The notes under the pieces are model-generated. The model searched no databases and was not told the DNA's origin. It was given only the letters and a program-made list of their open reading frames with translations. Below are positions 1 through 7,694 of a DNA stretch of 14,950 nt, piece by piece. Source of the DNA: Brevundimonas sp. UBA7635 (lineage in GTDB: Bacteria; Pseudomonadota; Alphaproteobacteria; Caulobacterales; Caulobacteraceae); assembly GCA_002483865.1 (NCBI GenBank), contig DLIT01000108.1, forward strand, positions 4,245-19,194, in the 5' to 3' direction. Position numbers and translations under genes: made by a program. How positions within the stretch are numbered: position 1 is the first letter of the stretch; each line of letters begins with the position of its first letter.

Positions 1-443
1 AGGTGGCGGCCGTCTTCACCAACCGCCTGAAGCTCGGCATGAGGCTGGAGAGCGATCCCACCATCGTCTATGGCGTGACCAAGGGCCGGCCCTTGGGGCG
101 CGGCATCCGCCTGTCGGAGCTGCGCAATCCGACGCCGTGGAACACCTATCTGATCAATGGCCTGCCGCCGACGCCGATTGCCAATCCGGGCGAGGAGGCG
201 CTGAAGGCCGTGCTGAACCCGCCGCGCTCGGAATACCTGTTCTTTGTGGCCGATGGCACGGGCGGGCACGTCTTTGCCCGGACCTATCAGGAGCACCTGC
301 TGAATGTGGCCCGCTGGCGCGAGATTGAGCGTCGCAAGGCGGGCCAGACGCCCGGGGTGGTCCCGCCCGAGGCCGCGCCTGCGCCGGTTCCTATCCCGCC
401 GGGCGGGCGCGTCATCTCCGTGCCGGAGGTCAAGGCCCAATGA
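1..443 (+). CDS. mltG: Endolytic murein transglycosylase MltG, C-terminal part (5' end outside window)
   Basis: Seen: an open frame enters from the left edge (first whole codon at base 3) and gives about 146 residues. The start of this piece (VFTNRLKLGMRLESDPTIVY) is the conserved block of the YceG/MltG family. It is followed by NTYLINGLPPTPIANPG and YLFFVADGTGGHVF, both typical of the last third of the protein. The tail is proline-rich. Known: MltG is an inner-membrane lytic transglycosylase that cuts nascent glycan strands and is thought to set their length. Its catalytic glutamate lies upstream of what is visible, so activity cannot be judged here. The GTG at base 3 is an internal valine, not a start. 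The stop overlaps the yicC start (ATGA at 440-443), which implies translational coupling. Confidence 0.95.
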   Translation, partial: VAAVFTNRLKLGMRLESDPTIVYGVTKGRPLGRGIRLSELRNPTPWNTYLINGLPPTPIANPGEEALKAVLNPPRSEYLFFVADGTGGHVFARTYQEHLLNVARWREIERRKAGQTPGVVPPEAAPAPVPIPPGGRVISVPEVKAQ

Positions 444-1327
444 GCAAGACGATCTCTGGCATGACCGGCTTTGGCCGGGCCGATGGCAGCCTGAACCTCT
501 GGTCGTGGTCGATCGAGGCCCGCTCGGTGAATGGTCGCAATCTTGAGGTGCGTTATCGCGGGCCCAACAGCTTCGACAATCTGGAGCGTCTGGCCAAGGC
601 CGCCGTCCAGGCTCGGCTGAACCGGGGCCAAGTCTCCATCGGTATCCAGGCCAAGAAGATGGCAGGGACCGAGGGGGCACCGCGCATCAACCAGACTGTG
701 CTGGACAACTATCTGAAACTGGCCAACCAACTGGCCGAAAATGGGGCCGTGCCGCCGACAGCGGATGGCCTGCTGGCCCTGCGCGGTGTGATCGAGGTTG
801 CCGAGGAGGGCGAAGACCCCGACGAGCACGCGGCGGTCGAGGCCGCCATGACTGCCAGCCTGGAACAGGCGATTGATGCGCTCAAGGCGTCGCGGCAGGG
901 CGAGGGCGCGCAGCTGCTGCCCGTCTTCCAGGACTTCATCGGCATCATTGAGAGCCTGGTCGCCCGCGCCGAGGCCGAGGCTATGGCCCAGGTCGAGGCG
1001 ATCCGCGAGCGCTTTACCCGGCGTATCACGGAACTGGCTCCCGACAGCCCCGGCCTGGAAGAGCGAATCTTTCTGGAAGCGGCCGTCCTGGCGACCAAGG
1101 CGGACGTGCGCGAGGAGCTGGATCGACTATCCGCACACGTCGCATCGGCCCGCACCCTGTTGCAGCAACCCCCCGCTGGTCGAAAACTCGACTTCCTGAT
1201 GCAGGAATTTATGCGCGAAGCGAACACGCTTTGCTCCAAATCAGCTACTACGCCGCTCACCGCAATCGGCCTGGAACTCAAGGCCGTGATCGAGCAGCTT
1301 CGAGAACAAGTACAGAATGTCGAATAA
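440..1327 (+). CDS. yicC: YicC/YloC family endoribonuclease-like protein
   Basis: Seen: 295 residues, normal for the family. The N-terminal YicC domain opens with GMTGFGRA (residues 7-14) and the SVNGRNLEVRYR block. The C-terminal DUF1732 part carries KADVREELDRLSAHV, then GRKLDFLMQEFMREANTLCS, and ends in the highly conserved TAIGLELKAVIEQLREQVQN. Residues of about 120-200 are glutamate/alanine-rich and look helical or coiled-coil. Known: E. coli YicC has been reported as an endoribonuclease affecting small-RNA turnover; the alphaproteobacterial role is less clear. The start ATG overlaps the mltG stop, and its 3' end overlaps gmk by 11 bases. mltG-yicC-gmk is a familiar alphaproteobacterial order, usually behind fatty-acid genes. 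Family assignment is firm; the precise cellular function is inferred. Confidence 0.95.
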   Translation: MSKTISGMTGFGRADGSLNLWSWSIEARSVNGRNLEVRYRGPNSFDNLERLAKAAVQARLNRGQVSIGIQAKKMAGTEGAPRINQTVLDNYLKLANQLAENGAVPPTADGLLALRGVIEVAEEGEDPDEHAAVEAAMTASLEQAIDALKASRQGEGAQLLPVFQDFIGIIESLVARAEAEAMAQVEAIRERFTRRITELAPDSPGLEERIFLEAAVLATKADVREELDRLSAHVASARTLLQQPPAGRKLDFLMQEFMREANTLCSKSATTPLTAIGLELKAVIEQLREQVQNVE

Positions 1328-1958
1328 CCGCACCCCCCGCCGTGGCGTCCTTTTGATCGTGGCCAGTCCGTCGGGGGCCGGAAAAACCTCGTTGTGCCGT
1401 CGTCTGATGGCCGACCACGGGGGTCTGGAACTGTCCGTCTCCATGACCACGCGCGGCATTCGCCCGGGCGAGGTGGATGGCCGTGACTACAATTTCGTCT
1501 CCCATGAGGAATTCCAGCGTCTAATTGACGCTGATGCCTTCCTGGAGTGGGCCGATGTTCACGGAAATCGCTATGGCAGCCCGGCCGCGCCGGTCGAGCG
1601 TGCCCTGGCCGAAGGGCGCGACGTCCTGTTCGACATCGACTGGCAGGGGGCCCGCGACGTGGCCTTGAAATGCCCCGGCGACGCCGTCCGCGTCTTTATT
1701 CTGCCCCCGAGCCTCGAAGAGTTGCGTCGTCGTCTGGTGACCCGTTCACAGGATTCAGACGAGGTGATCGAGCGCCGGGTGGCCAATGCCAAGGGCGAAA
1801 TCGAGCACTGCGACGAGTTTGACTATGTGCTGGTCAACGAGGATTTCGACCGCTCTTACGCCGAGCTGGCCCACATCTATCACGCCGAACGCAGCTGTCG
1901 TCGTCGCAACCTCTGGGTTGAGGGCTACAAGCAGGCCCTGCTGAAGGAAGTGGTCTGA
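1317..1958 (+). CDS. gmk: Guanylate kinase
   Basis: Seen: 213 residues, close to the usual 205-215. The ATP-binding P-loop is SPSGAGKTS at residues 17-25, with Lys23; its first position is Ser rather than the more common Gly, a variant I believe is frequent in alphaproteobacteria. The GMP-binding region has TTRGIRPGEVDGRDY (residues 44-58, with Arg46, Arg49 and Tyr58) and FLEWADVHGNRYG (75-87, with Glu77). The FDIDWQGA block and an arginine-rich lid (LRRRLVTRSQDSDEVIERR) follow. Known: phosphorylates GMP to GDP with ATP in the cytoplasm, an essential step for GTP and for (p)ppGpp supply. The ATG at 1317 lies inside the last codons of yicC, an 11-base overlap that suggests coupling. No rpoZ follows, unlike E. 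coli; transcription instead meets a convergent gene. Confidence 0.98.
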   Translation: MSNNRTPRRGVLLIVASPSGAGKTSLCRRLMADHGGLELSVSMTTRGIRPGEVDGRDYNFVSHEEFQRLIDADAFLEWADVHGNRYGSPAAPVERALAEGRDVLFDIDWQGARDVALKCPGDAVRVFILPPSLEELRRRLVTRSQDSDEVIERRVANAKGEIEHCDEFDYVLVNEDFDRSYAELAHIYHAERSCRRRNLWVEGYKQALLKEVV

Positions 1959-2004
1959 AACCGTTCAGATAGATATCCGTCTGGCAAGACAGAAGGTGTT
2001 GTCT
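1954..2004. terminator. Possible weak bidirectional termination region between convergent genes
   Basis: Seen: TCTGAA-ACCG-TTCAGA (1954-1969) is a perfect 6-bp inverted repeat beginning at the gmk stop. AGACA (1987-1991) and TGTCT (2000-2004) form a second 5-bp pair at the stop of the opposing gene. Neither is followed by a T-run and both stems are AT-containing and short, so neither is a standard intrinsic terminator. Their position in a 44-base convergent gap is the only other support. Confidence 0.2.
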
Positions 2005-3097
2005 AGCCGATGATCACCTTGACGCCTGGCTTGATGCGCGAGGCCAGTTGCTGGGCGTCCCAGTTGGTCAGGCGGATGCAGCCGCTGGAAAAAGTCTTGC
2101 CGACTTTGGACGGATCCGGCGTGCCATGGATCCCATAGGTATCGCGCGAAAGACCAATCCAGACACTGCCGACAGGGTTGTTGGGTCCGGGTTGGATGAT
2201 CAGCTTGCGCTCACCCTGCCCATAGCTGACCCGGGATGGGTCGTAGGTATAGTTGGGATTCGGGGCCAGGTTGATGACCTCAAGAGTCCCGTTCGGGGCT
2301 GGACGAGCGGTTGATCCGATGGTGGCCGGATAGAAGGCGAGCAACTGACCCTCATCGTCGAACACCCGCACCGAGCGTTCCTGTTTGTCGATGCGGACTT
2401 CGGCCACGTCGGCCGTCAGGTCATCCTCGCTGACCGCCGCGACCAGCAGGGTCTGACCAGGTTTGGAGAAGTCGGCACCAGGGTTCAGCGCACGCAGAAG
2501 ACCTTCTGTCATGTGGAATTTTTCTGCCAGACCTTCGATCGGGCTGCGATAGCCAACATGGGTGAGGCCAGCCAGCGCCTCCATGTCCTGGGGCGTATCG
2601 CCGATGAAGGGGCCCGCCACATCCTCGGCCGTAATGCGATAGTCAGCCAGGACCTTGCCTCTTGTGGTTGACCCCAGCTTGTCAAACACCTCGGCGTCCA
2701 GGACGCCGTCCGAGTTCAGGCCATGAGCCTTTTCAAAGGCTGCCAGGGCCCGGCGGGTATTGTCTCCGCCCAGGCCGTCAATCACCCCCGGAGAAAAGCG
2801 GGCGCGGTCCAGCAGTATCTGGGCGCGGATGACGGCCGGATCCACGGTTGCCTTGGGTGCATCCCCATCAGGTTGAGGCATGGCCGGGGCGGCAAAGCGT
2901 GCGGTTTCAATGGCGTCGCGGGTCAGAGGGGTGTTTGTAAGGGTATCGGATGTGCTCGACCGTTCCATGAAGGGGTCGGTGTCCGCCTCAGCCTGGACCT
3001 GGGCGGGCTGGTCGGTGTCCGAGGCCGGGGAACTGCAGGCCATGAGGGCGATCGCCATGAAGGGAAGAATGGAAACAGCAGGCGGCGATCTGAACAT
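2003..3097 (-). CDS. Lipoprotein L,D-transpeptidase with PG-binding, LysM-like and YkuD domains
   Basis: Seen: 364 residues. A lipoprotein signal ends in the lipobox LMAC with Cys21. A Ser/Thr/Asp-rich linker is followed by a PG_binding_1-like domain (about 86-145, with DGLGGDNTRRALAAFEKAHGL). A LysM-like stretch (about 180-222, GLAEKFHMTEGLLRALNPGA) comes next. The C-terminal YkuD domain (about 233-364) has the catalytic signature IHGTP (His324) and SSGCIRLTN (nucleophile Cys340). The usual SHGC is SSGC here. Known: YkuD enzymes form 3-3 peptidoglycan cross-links or attach proteins to the wall, working in the periplasm. Inferred: lipid anchoring with two wall-binding modules places it at a membrane facing the sacculus. 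Start chosen for the signal peptide and the Shine-Dalgarno GGGAG (3103-3107) 5 bases upstream. It probably has its own promoter, since 208 bases separate it from the gene upstream. Confidence 0.93.
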   Translation of the reverse strand: MFRSPPAVSILPFMAIALMACSSPASDTDQPAQVQAEADTDPFMERSSTSDTLTNTPLTRDAIETARFAAPAMPQPDGDAPKATVDPAVIRAQILLDRARFSPGVIDGLGGDNTRRALAAFEKAHGLNSDGVLDAEVFDKLGSTTRGKVLADYRITAEDVAGPFIGDTPQDMEALAGLTHVGYRSPIEGLAEKFHMTEGLLRALNPGADFSKPGQTLLVAAVSEDDLTADVAEVRIDKQERSVRVFDDEGQLLAFYPATIGSTARPAPNGTLEVINLAPNPNYTYDPSRVSYGQGERKLIIQPGPNNPVGSVWIGLSRDTYGIHGTPDPSKVGKTFSSGCIRLTNWDAQQLASRIKPGVKVIIG

Positions 3098-3305
3098 GAG
3101 AACTCCCGATAACAGACCCTAGCAACGTCACCCCTGCGCGCCCGTTCCACGCTGCATTGCCTTTCCGCCTTCTGCCGACGGGTAGAATTCGTTGCCTTTC
3201 CCGTTGGGCCTGTCGCCCTGTTGTCGGCGGCGTCGTAGAGATTATGCGCGATCTGATGACCTGCCACTGGCCGTCATGCGGACCAGCGCAGACACGTCCC
3301 GCCGC
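3098..3305 (-). promoter_or_regulatory. Intergenic region, likely promoter of the L,D-transpeptidase
   Basis: This 208-base gap separates two minus-strand genes. Near its low end sits a good ribosome site, GGGAG at 3103-3107. On the minus strand, GCTAGGGT (about 3116-3123) resembles the GCTANAWC -10 element described for Caulobacter housekeeping promoters, but I see no matching TTGACG-type -35 element. I found no clear terminator hairpin after the aminotransferase. Short frames crossing this gap show no recognisable protein. Confidence 0.3.
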
Positions 3306-4436
3306 CTAGGTGCGGGCCGCGAAGAAGGGTTGGATGCGCGCCAGGGCTTCCTTCAACTCGGCGGTCGAGACGGCGAAACTGAAGCGGATGAAGCGGTGGC
3401 CGTTGATCGGGTCGAAGTCGACGCCGGGTGCAGTCGCCACGCCCGTCTCGCGCAACAGGTCCTCGCAGAAGGCGATGCTGTTGTTCGTCAAGTGACCGAT
3501 GTCGGCATAGATGTAGAAGGCACCGTCGGGCGGGGCGATTGACCGCAGGCCCATGGCAGGCAGGGCATCCAGCATCAGCTGGCGATTGGCGCGATACACA
3601 TCGATATTGGCTTCCAGCTCGGATTGGCAGTCCATGGCAACTAGGCCCGCGTGCTGGCTCAACGTTGAGGGCGTCAGGAACATGTTGCCGACGCGGGCAC
3701 GGGCCTGGGCCACCTCAGCCAGTGGCAGCAGCAGCCAGCCCAGACGCCAACCAGCCATGCTCCAGTATTTGGAGAAAGAGTTGATGATCAGGGCGTCAGG
3801 CGCGAACTGCAGCATCGAGGCTGGCGCACCCGTATAGGTCAGGCCGTGATAGATCTCGTCCGAGATGATGCTGATGCCGCGCTCGCAGCAGACCTCGGCA
3901 ATGGCCTTCAGCTCCTCATCGGGAATGATGGTGCCGGTGGGATTGGCGGGGCTGGCGATGATGACGCCCTTGGGGGCGGGCTCGATGGCGCGCAGAGCCT
4001 CGGCCGTAAGTTGGAACCGGACCTTTGGACCGCAGTCGATCTCGACCGCCTCCATGCTCAGGGCCTTCAGTGTATTACGATAGGCGACATAGCCGGGACG
4101 GGCCGTCGCCACGCGGTCACCCGGCTGAAAACGCATCAGTAGGGCCAGTACAAGAGCGGGCGAGGCTCCAGCGGTCATCACCACCTGTTCGGGGTCAACC
4201 GTGACGCCGTAGCGTTCGTCATAAAGCCGCGCGATGCGGGCACGCAGGGTCGGGCTTTCCCAGTAGCCACCCGGCTCGCTATTGAGCTTTTCGTGGGCCA
4301 TGGCGACGGCGGCGGCGGGAGCGCCAGTCGAGGGCTGGCCGAACTCCATATGGATGATGGAGCGGCCCTGGCTCTTCAGTTCGTGCGCCAGGCGGCTGAC
4401 GCTGATGGCGCGGAACGGATCAATCTCAACGGTCAT
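3306..4436 (-). CDS. PLP-dependent class I/II aminotransferase
   Basis: Seen: 376 residues from the ATG at 4436. Fold-type I markers are all present: NPTG at 165-168 (Asn165), SDEIYHGL at 192-199 (Asp193, which contacts the PLP ring nitrogen), SFSKYWSMAGWRLGW around the Schiff-base lysine Lys223, and RFSFAV with the carboxylate-binding Arg351. Known: the family transfers amino groups between amino acids and 2-oxo acids in the cytoplasm. The donor and acceptor cannot be read from sequence; aspartate- or aromatic-type specificity are both possible. An extension to 4541 is open in frame but would overlap rsmA by 95 bases with unconserved residues, so I rejected it. The gene starts 10 bases after the rsmA stop, so it probably belongs to the same operon. 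No strong Shine-Dalgarno is seen, consistent with coupling. Confidence 0.93.
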   Translation of the reverse strand: MTVEIDPFRAISVSRLAHELKSQGRSIIHMEFGQPSTGAPAAAVAMAHEKLNSEPGGYWESPTLRARIARLYDERYGVTVDPEQVVMTAGASPALVLALLMRFQPGDRVATARPGYVAYRNTLKALSMEAVEIDCGPKVRFQLTAEALRAIEPAPKGVIIASPANPTGTIIPDEELKAIAEVCCERGISIISDEIYHGLTYTGAPASMLQFAPDALIINSFSKYWSMAGWRLGWLLLPLAEVAQARARVGNMFLTPSTLSQHAGLVAMDCQSELEANIDVYRANRQLMLDALPAMGLRSIAPPDGAFYIYADIGHLTNNSIAFCEDLLRETGVATAPGVDFDPINGHRFIRFSFAVSTAELKEALARIQPFFAART

Positions 4437-4446
4437 GGCGATCTTG

Positions 4447-5253
4447 TCACAGGGCATCGCCCAGTCGCAGGAAGCCTGCGATATCAATAACTTCAGCACG
4501 GGCGTCTGGCTCGATCCCGGCCGCTTCACACAGGGCCGCACCGCCCAGCTGCTTCAGGGAGGATCGCAGCATTTTGCGACGTTGACCAAAGGCAGCAGCC
4601 GTGACCCGCTCCAGTTTCTTCAGGCGCTCGGCGCTGGGGCGCACCGCCAGCGGCACCAGCTGGACCACAGCCGAGGCAACCTTGGGAGGTGGGGTAAAGG
4701 CGGCGGCGGGCAAATGCATGATGATGCGGGCCTCGGCCACGGCCTGGGCGATGACGGCAAGGCGGCCGTAGGCATCCTCGCCCGGCTGGGCCACTACACG
4801 CTCGGCCACTTCCTTCTGAAACATCAGGGTCAGGGCGTGGGGCTGCCACGGGCCGGTCAACCACTTGATCAGCAGGGGTGTGCCAACATTATAGGGCAGG
4901 TTGGATACCAGGTGGGTCGGTCCCGCAGACAGTTCTGCTTCGCGTACCTTCAGGGCGTCGCCTTCGACGATGGACAGGCGACCCGAGCCGTCGTCCAGTT
5001 CGGACAACAGCGGGATAAAGCGGGGGTCTTTTTCGACCAGGATCACCTTGCCCGCATCGCTTTCCAGGATGGCGCGGGTCAGGCCGCCGGGGCCGGGGCC
5101 GACCTCAATCACGTTGCGACCCTCGAACGGGCCGCCAAGGCGCACGATCTTTCGCGTCACATTCAAGTCGAGCAGGAAATGCTGACCAAAGCTCTTCTTG
5201 GCCAGCAGGCCATGGGCGTCGAGCGTCTCGCGAAGGGATGGAAGGTCCGTCAT
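4447..5253 (-). CDS. rsmA: 16S rRNA (adenine1518/1519-N6)-dimethyltransferase RsmA (KsgA)
   Basis: Seen: 268 residues from the ATG at 5253. The N-terminus has KKSFGQHFLLD (19-29), a family hallmark. SAM-binding motif I is VIEVGPGPGGLT (48-59), with a VEKD acidic loop at 73-76. Catalytic motif IV is NLPYN (118-122), and FTPPPKVASAV (187-196) follows. The C-terminal helical domain includes AFGQRRKMLRSSLK. Known: dimethylates two adjacent adenines in helix 45 near the 3' end of 16S rRNA, a late checkpoint in small-subunit assembly; loss gives kasugamycin resistance. A 21-residue upstream extension, rich in Arg and Trp and overlapping pdxA, was rejected. The chosen ATG has AAGG eight bases upstream, partly inside the pdxA stop. 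The gene lies 10 bases after pdxA, the same order as in E. coli. Confidence 0.97.
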   Translation of the reverse strand: MTDLPSLRETLDAHGLLAKKSFGQHFLLDLNVTRKIVRLGGPFEGRNVIEVGPGPGGLTRAILESDAGKVILVEKDPRFIPLLSELDDGSGRLSIVEGDALKVREAELSAGPTHLVSNLPYNVGTPLLIKWLTGPWQPHALTLMFQKEVAERVVAQPGEDAYGRLAVIAQAVAEARIIMHLPAAAFTPPPKVASAVVQLVPLAVRPSAERLKKLERVTAAAFGQRRKMLRSSLKQLGGAALCEAAGIEPDARAEVIDIAGFLRLGDAL

Positions 5254-5263
5254 GAGGATGGCC

Positions 5264-6265
5264 TTAGCGCGCGGCGCGCGTCGCCGCCATCTCTGATGCC
5301 AGCCGGATGGCCGCAATCATGCTGTCAGCACGGGCAATGCCCTTGCCGGCGATGTCGAAGCCGGTGCCGTGATCGGGCGAGGTCCGTACGATTGGCAGGC
5401 CCAGAGAAACATTGACCCCGCCCCAGAAGTCCAGAGTCTTCACCGGGATCAGGGCTTGATCGTGATAGAGGCAGATGTGGGCATCATAACGCGCCCGTGC
5501 TTCATCGTGGAACAGGGTGTCGGCGGGCAGGGGATCAGTGATGTCGATGCCCTCGCCACGCAGCATGGCGGCGGCGGGACGCAGGACCTCGATTTCCTGC
5601 AGGCCGATGGCACCACCTTCGCCCGCATGGGGATTGAGGGCGGCCATGGCCAGGCGCGGTGCCGCAATGCCGAAGTCGCGCTTCATTGATTCCTGCACTA
5701 CTCGTGCAACCCGCACTATGCGATCGGCGGTGACCAGTTCAGGCAGTTGGTCGATGGCGACGTGGATGGTGACCAGACAGGCGCGCAGGTCCCTGGCAGT
5801 CAGCATCATGACCGGACCACGCGTCCCGTTGAACGGCACATCGGCGGTCAACTCGGCGATGAACTCGGTGTGACCGGGAAAACGAAAGCCTGCCGCATAC
5901 ATGGGAGCCTTGGCGATCGGGGCCGTGACGATCCCGCTGGATTCACCCGAGATGGTCAGGTCAACGGCACGCTCGATCCAGTCGGCGACGGCTGGCGCGT
6001 TCCGGGGATCCGGGTTGCCTGCCATTACGGCAGCCGGCAGGGGCTGATGCAGGACCGGGATGGCGCGGCCAAACACGGTGACGGCATCGGCCGGGGTGAA
6101 CACGGGCTCAACCGGCGCGCCAAGTCCGATCAATACATCAGCGTTGCCCATGATGGCAAAGGGCGTCTGGCCCGATTTCAGCTCGGACCAGGCACGGGCG
6201 ATGATCTCCGGCCCGACGCCAGCCGGATCGCCCATCGTGATGATGAGCGGCCGGACCACCGTCAT
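5264..6265 (-). CDS. pdxA: 4-hydroxythreonine-4-phosphate dehydrogenase
   Basis: Seen: 333 residues, the usual length. The opening TMGDPAGVGPE (10-20) is the family signature. FPGHTEFIAEL (129-139) follows. The three metal-binding histidines are all visible: His168 (VTIHVAIDQL), His213 (NPHAGEGG) and His268 (CLYHDQALIP). Each is shifted by two from E. coli His166, His211 and His266. The C-terminal block SLGLPIVRTSPDHGTGFDIA is intact. Known: oxidises 4-phosphohydroxy-L-threonine with NAD(P), then decarboxylates it to 3-amino-2-oxopropyl phosphate, a precursor in DXP-dependent pyridoxal phosphate synthesis in the cytoplasm. Its start overlaps the surA stop (ATGA, 6262-6265), implying coupling. 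Its product route supplies the cofactor of the aminotransferase two genes downstream, a link I infer only from proximity. Confidence 0.98.
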   Translation of the reverse strand: MTVVRPLIITMGDPAGVGPEIIARAWSELKSGQTPFAIMGNADVLIGLGAPVEPVFTPADAVTVFGRAIPVLHQPLPAAVMAGNPDPRNAPAVADWIERAVDLTISGESSGIVTAPIAKAPMYAAGFRFPGHTEFIAELTADVPFNGTRGPVMMLTARDLRACLVTIHVAIDQLPELVTADRIVRVARVVQESMKRDFGIAAPRLAMAALNPHAGEGGAIGLQEIEVLRPAAAMLRGEGIDITDPLPADTLFHDEARARYDAHICLYHDQALIPVKTLDFWGGVNVSLGLPIVRTSPDHGTGFDIAGKGIARADSMIAAIRLASEMAATRAAR

Positions 6266-7623
6266 TGCTTGATTTCGATCAGGGCGTCGTTACGCAGATC
6301 GCGCAGATAGCGGCGACCCAGCATAGCGTAGTTCTGCTCGCGAAGACGGTTCTCGATCTGCTGACGCGAGGGTGCCTGGGGCCCGCCCAGGCGGCGGTCG
6401 CAAACCGCCAGCAGGTGAACACCGACTTGAGTCCGGACCACGCTGCTGACCGAGCCGATTTCAGCCGAGCGGGCCACCTGCTGGAATTGGGGCAGAAGGT
6501 CAGCCACGTCGCTTTCGCCCAGGTCGGCACCCATGATGTCCGGTGTGCTACGGGCGCGCTCGATCATGTTGTCGCAGGTCACACCGGCGCGGAAGACTTC
6601 AAGCTTCTGGCTGGCGGCCGCCACTTCATCCGGGGTGGCCGTTTCAGGCAGTTGCACCATGACCTGCTTCATCTTGACCAGGCTGCTGGCGTCACCTGAT
6701 CGCTTGTCGCGCAAATAGACGATATAGACACCACCCTCGACCGGGATCGGCGACGACAGCTGCCCCACTTCCATGGTCGCGAGCGTGCTTTCCAGCGCGG
6801 GCTGGATCGTACCTTCAATCATCCAGCCTGCATCGCCGCCGCGGGCCGCCGAGGGGGCCGCAGAGAACTGGCGGGCCACGTTCATGAAGGGCGCACCCTG
6901 AACCATTTGCTGGAACAGCTGGCGGCCGCCGTTGACGGCTTCCTGCATCCCCCCCACGCGGCTGGCATCCAGATAGATTTCGCTCACCAGATACTGGGTC
7001 TTGGTGGTGGCCTCGGTGATCTGACGCAGGGCCTGATCAACCTGGCTGCGGCTTACGCGTGAGCGATCCTGGAAGCGACCACCAACCAGGTCGCGCCAGC
7101 CGCTTTCGACGCGCAACTGCTCGCGATAGGTTTCGGGGCGGATGCCACCTTGCTGCAGGAAGGCCATAAAGTTCTCGGGCGAGGTGCCCGCCTCGCGCGC
7201 CATCAGGGCGATCTCGCGATCGATATCCTGCTCGGTCACCACCAACTGTGGGAACTTGGCCAGTTCGGCAGCCTGCAGATGCTGGTCGATCAGGTCGTTC
7301 AGCGCCTGTTGCTGGATGGCTGGAATGTCCTCTTCTGTAGGTTGAACCTGGGACATGGCAATGATGACCAGCATGCGCTGGCGCAGGTCAAAGCCGGTGA
7401 TGATGCGGTCGTTGACAGTGGCGATGATGCCATCTGCCATCCGAAACTGCGGCGTGGCGGCCGGAGCACGCTGGGGTGCCTGTTCAGCGGCCGGATTCAG
7501 GCGCTGGGCGTGGATATCCGACTGTGCCGGAGCCGGTGCTGTCTGGGCGACAGATTGACCGATGCCGGTAACGGCCATCAGTGCGGCCAGTGCGACCCCC
7601 GTCGAAAAACGCTTCAAACGCAT
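6262..7623 (-). CDS. surA: Periplasmic chaperone/peptidyl-prolyl isomerase SurA
   Basis: Seen: 453 residues from the ATG at 7623. A signal peptide (about 1-26, cleavage near SVA|QT) is followed by a low-complexity Ala/Pro linker. The SurA_N chaperone region (about 60-200) starts DGIIATVNDRIITGFDL. A parvulin-type domain spans about 210-308, with FMNVARQFSAAPSAARGGDAGW. A second, divergent parvulin-like domain (about 315-410) is flanked by Cys350 and Cys408. Known: SurA escorts unfolded beta-barrel proteins, including LptD, across the periplasm to the BAM complex. The second domain's isomerase residues are not obvious, so it may be structural. Start chosen for the signal peptide and the AGGA ribosome site six bases upstream; the 15-residue longer frame lacks both. 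It lies 91 bases downstream of lptD and overlaps pdxA by four bases. Confidence 0.93.
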   Translation of the reverse strand: MRLKRFSTGVALAALMAVTGIGQSVAQTAPAPAQSDIHAQRLNPAAEQAPQRAPAATPQFRMADGIIATVNDRIITGFDLRQRMLVIIAMSQVQPTEEDIPAIQQQALNDLIDQHLQAAELAKFPQLVVTEQDIDREIALMAREAGTSPENFMAFLQQGGIRPETYREQLRVESGWRDLVGGRFQDRSRVSRSQVDQALRQITEATTKTQYLVSEIYLDASRVGGMQEAVNGGRQLFQQMVQGAPFMNVARQFSAAPSAARGGDAGWMIEGTIQPALESTLATMEVGQLSSPIPVEGGVYIVYLRDKRSGDASSLVKMKQVMVQLPETATPDEVAAASQKLEVFRAGVTCDNMIERARSTPDIMGADLGESDVADLLPQFQQVARSAEIGSVSSVVRTQVGVHLLAVCDRRLGGPQAPSRQQIENRLREQNYAMLGRRYLRDLRNDALIEIKQ

Positions 7624-7629
7624 CTGCAG

Positions 7630-7633
7630 TCCT
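7630..7633 (-). promoter_or_regulatory. Shine-Dalgarno site of surA
   Basis: On the minus strand AGGA stands six bases before the ATG at 7623. It supports this start, which directly precedes a signal peptide, over the in-frame ATG at 7668. Confidence 0.6.
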
Positions 7634-7659
7634 GAATCCCTAAAGAAAACCAGCGTCCT

Positions 7660-7694
7660 CGCGCGCACTCGTACTGCCCGGAGCGAAGCGCGCG
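7660..7694 (-). other. GC-rich inverted repeat between lptD and surA
   Basis: Seen: CGCGCGC at 7660-7666 and GCGCGCG at 7688-7694 are exact reverse complements, giving a 7-bp all-GC stem with a 21-base loop. In the transcript direction (minus strand) it starts about 20 bases after the lptD stop. About ten bases after the stem comes the T-rich GGTTTTCTTTAGG, too far and too interrupted for a textbook terminator. Inferred: possible attenuator, processing site or 3'-end stabiliser that sets surA-pdxA-rsmA expression apart from lptFGD. Confidence 0.35.

Noticed and set aside
287..829. 180-codon minus-strand frame opposite mltG and yicC
   Set aside because: Antisense to two conserved coding regions; no supporting signal.
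2923..3267. 114-codon minus-strand frame across the L,D-transpeptidase start and its upstream gap
   Set aside because: It overlaps the signal-peptide region in another frame and turns into an Arg/Pro/Ser-rich shadow; no domain is recognised.
4437..4541. N-terminal extension of the aminotransferase into rsmA
   Set aside because: The 35 added residues are unlike the family N-terminus, while the internal ATG at 4436 fits the family and lies just after the rsmA stop.
4282..5415. 377-codon open frame on the plus strand opposite the aminotransferase, rsmA and pdxA
   Set aside because: It is the antisense of clearly conserved genes, rich in Gln, Gly, His and Arg as GC-rich shadow frames are, and matches no family I recognise.
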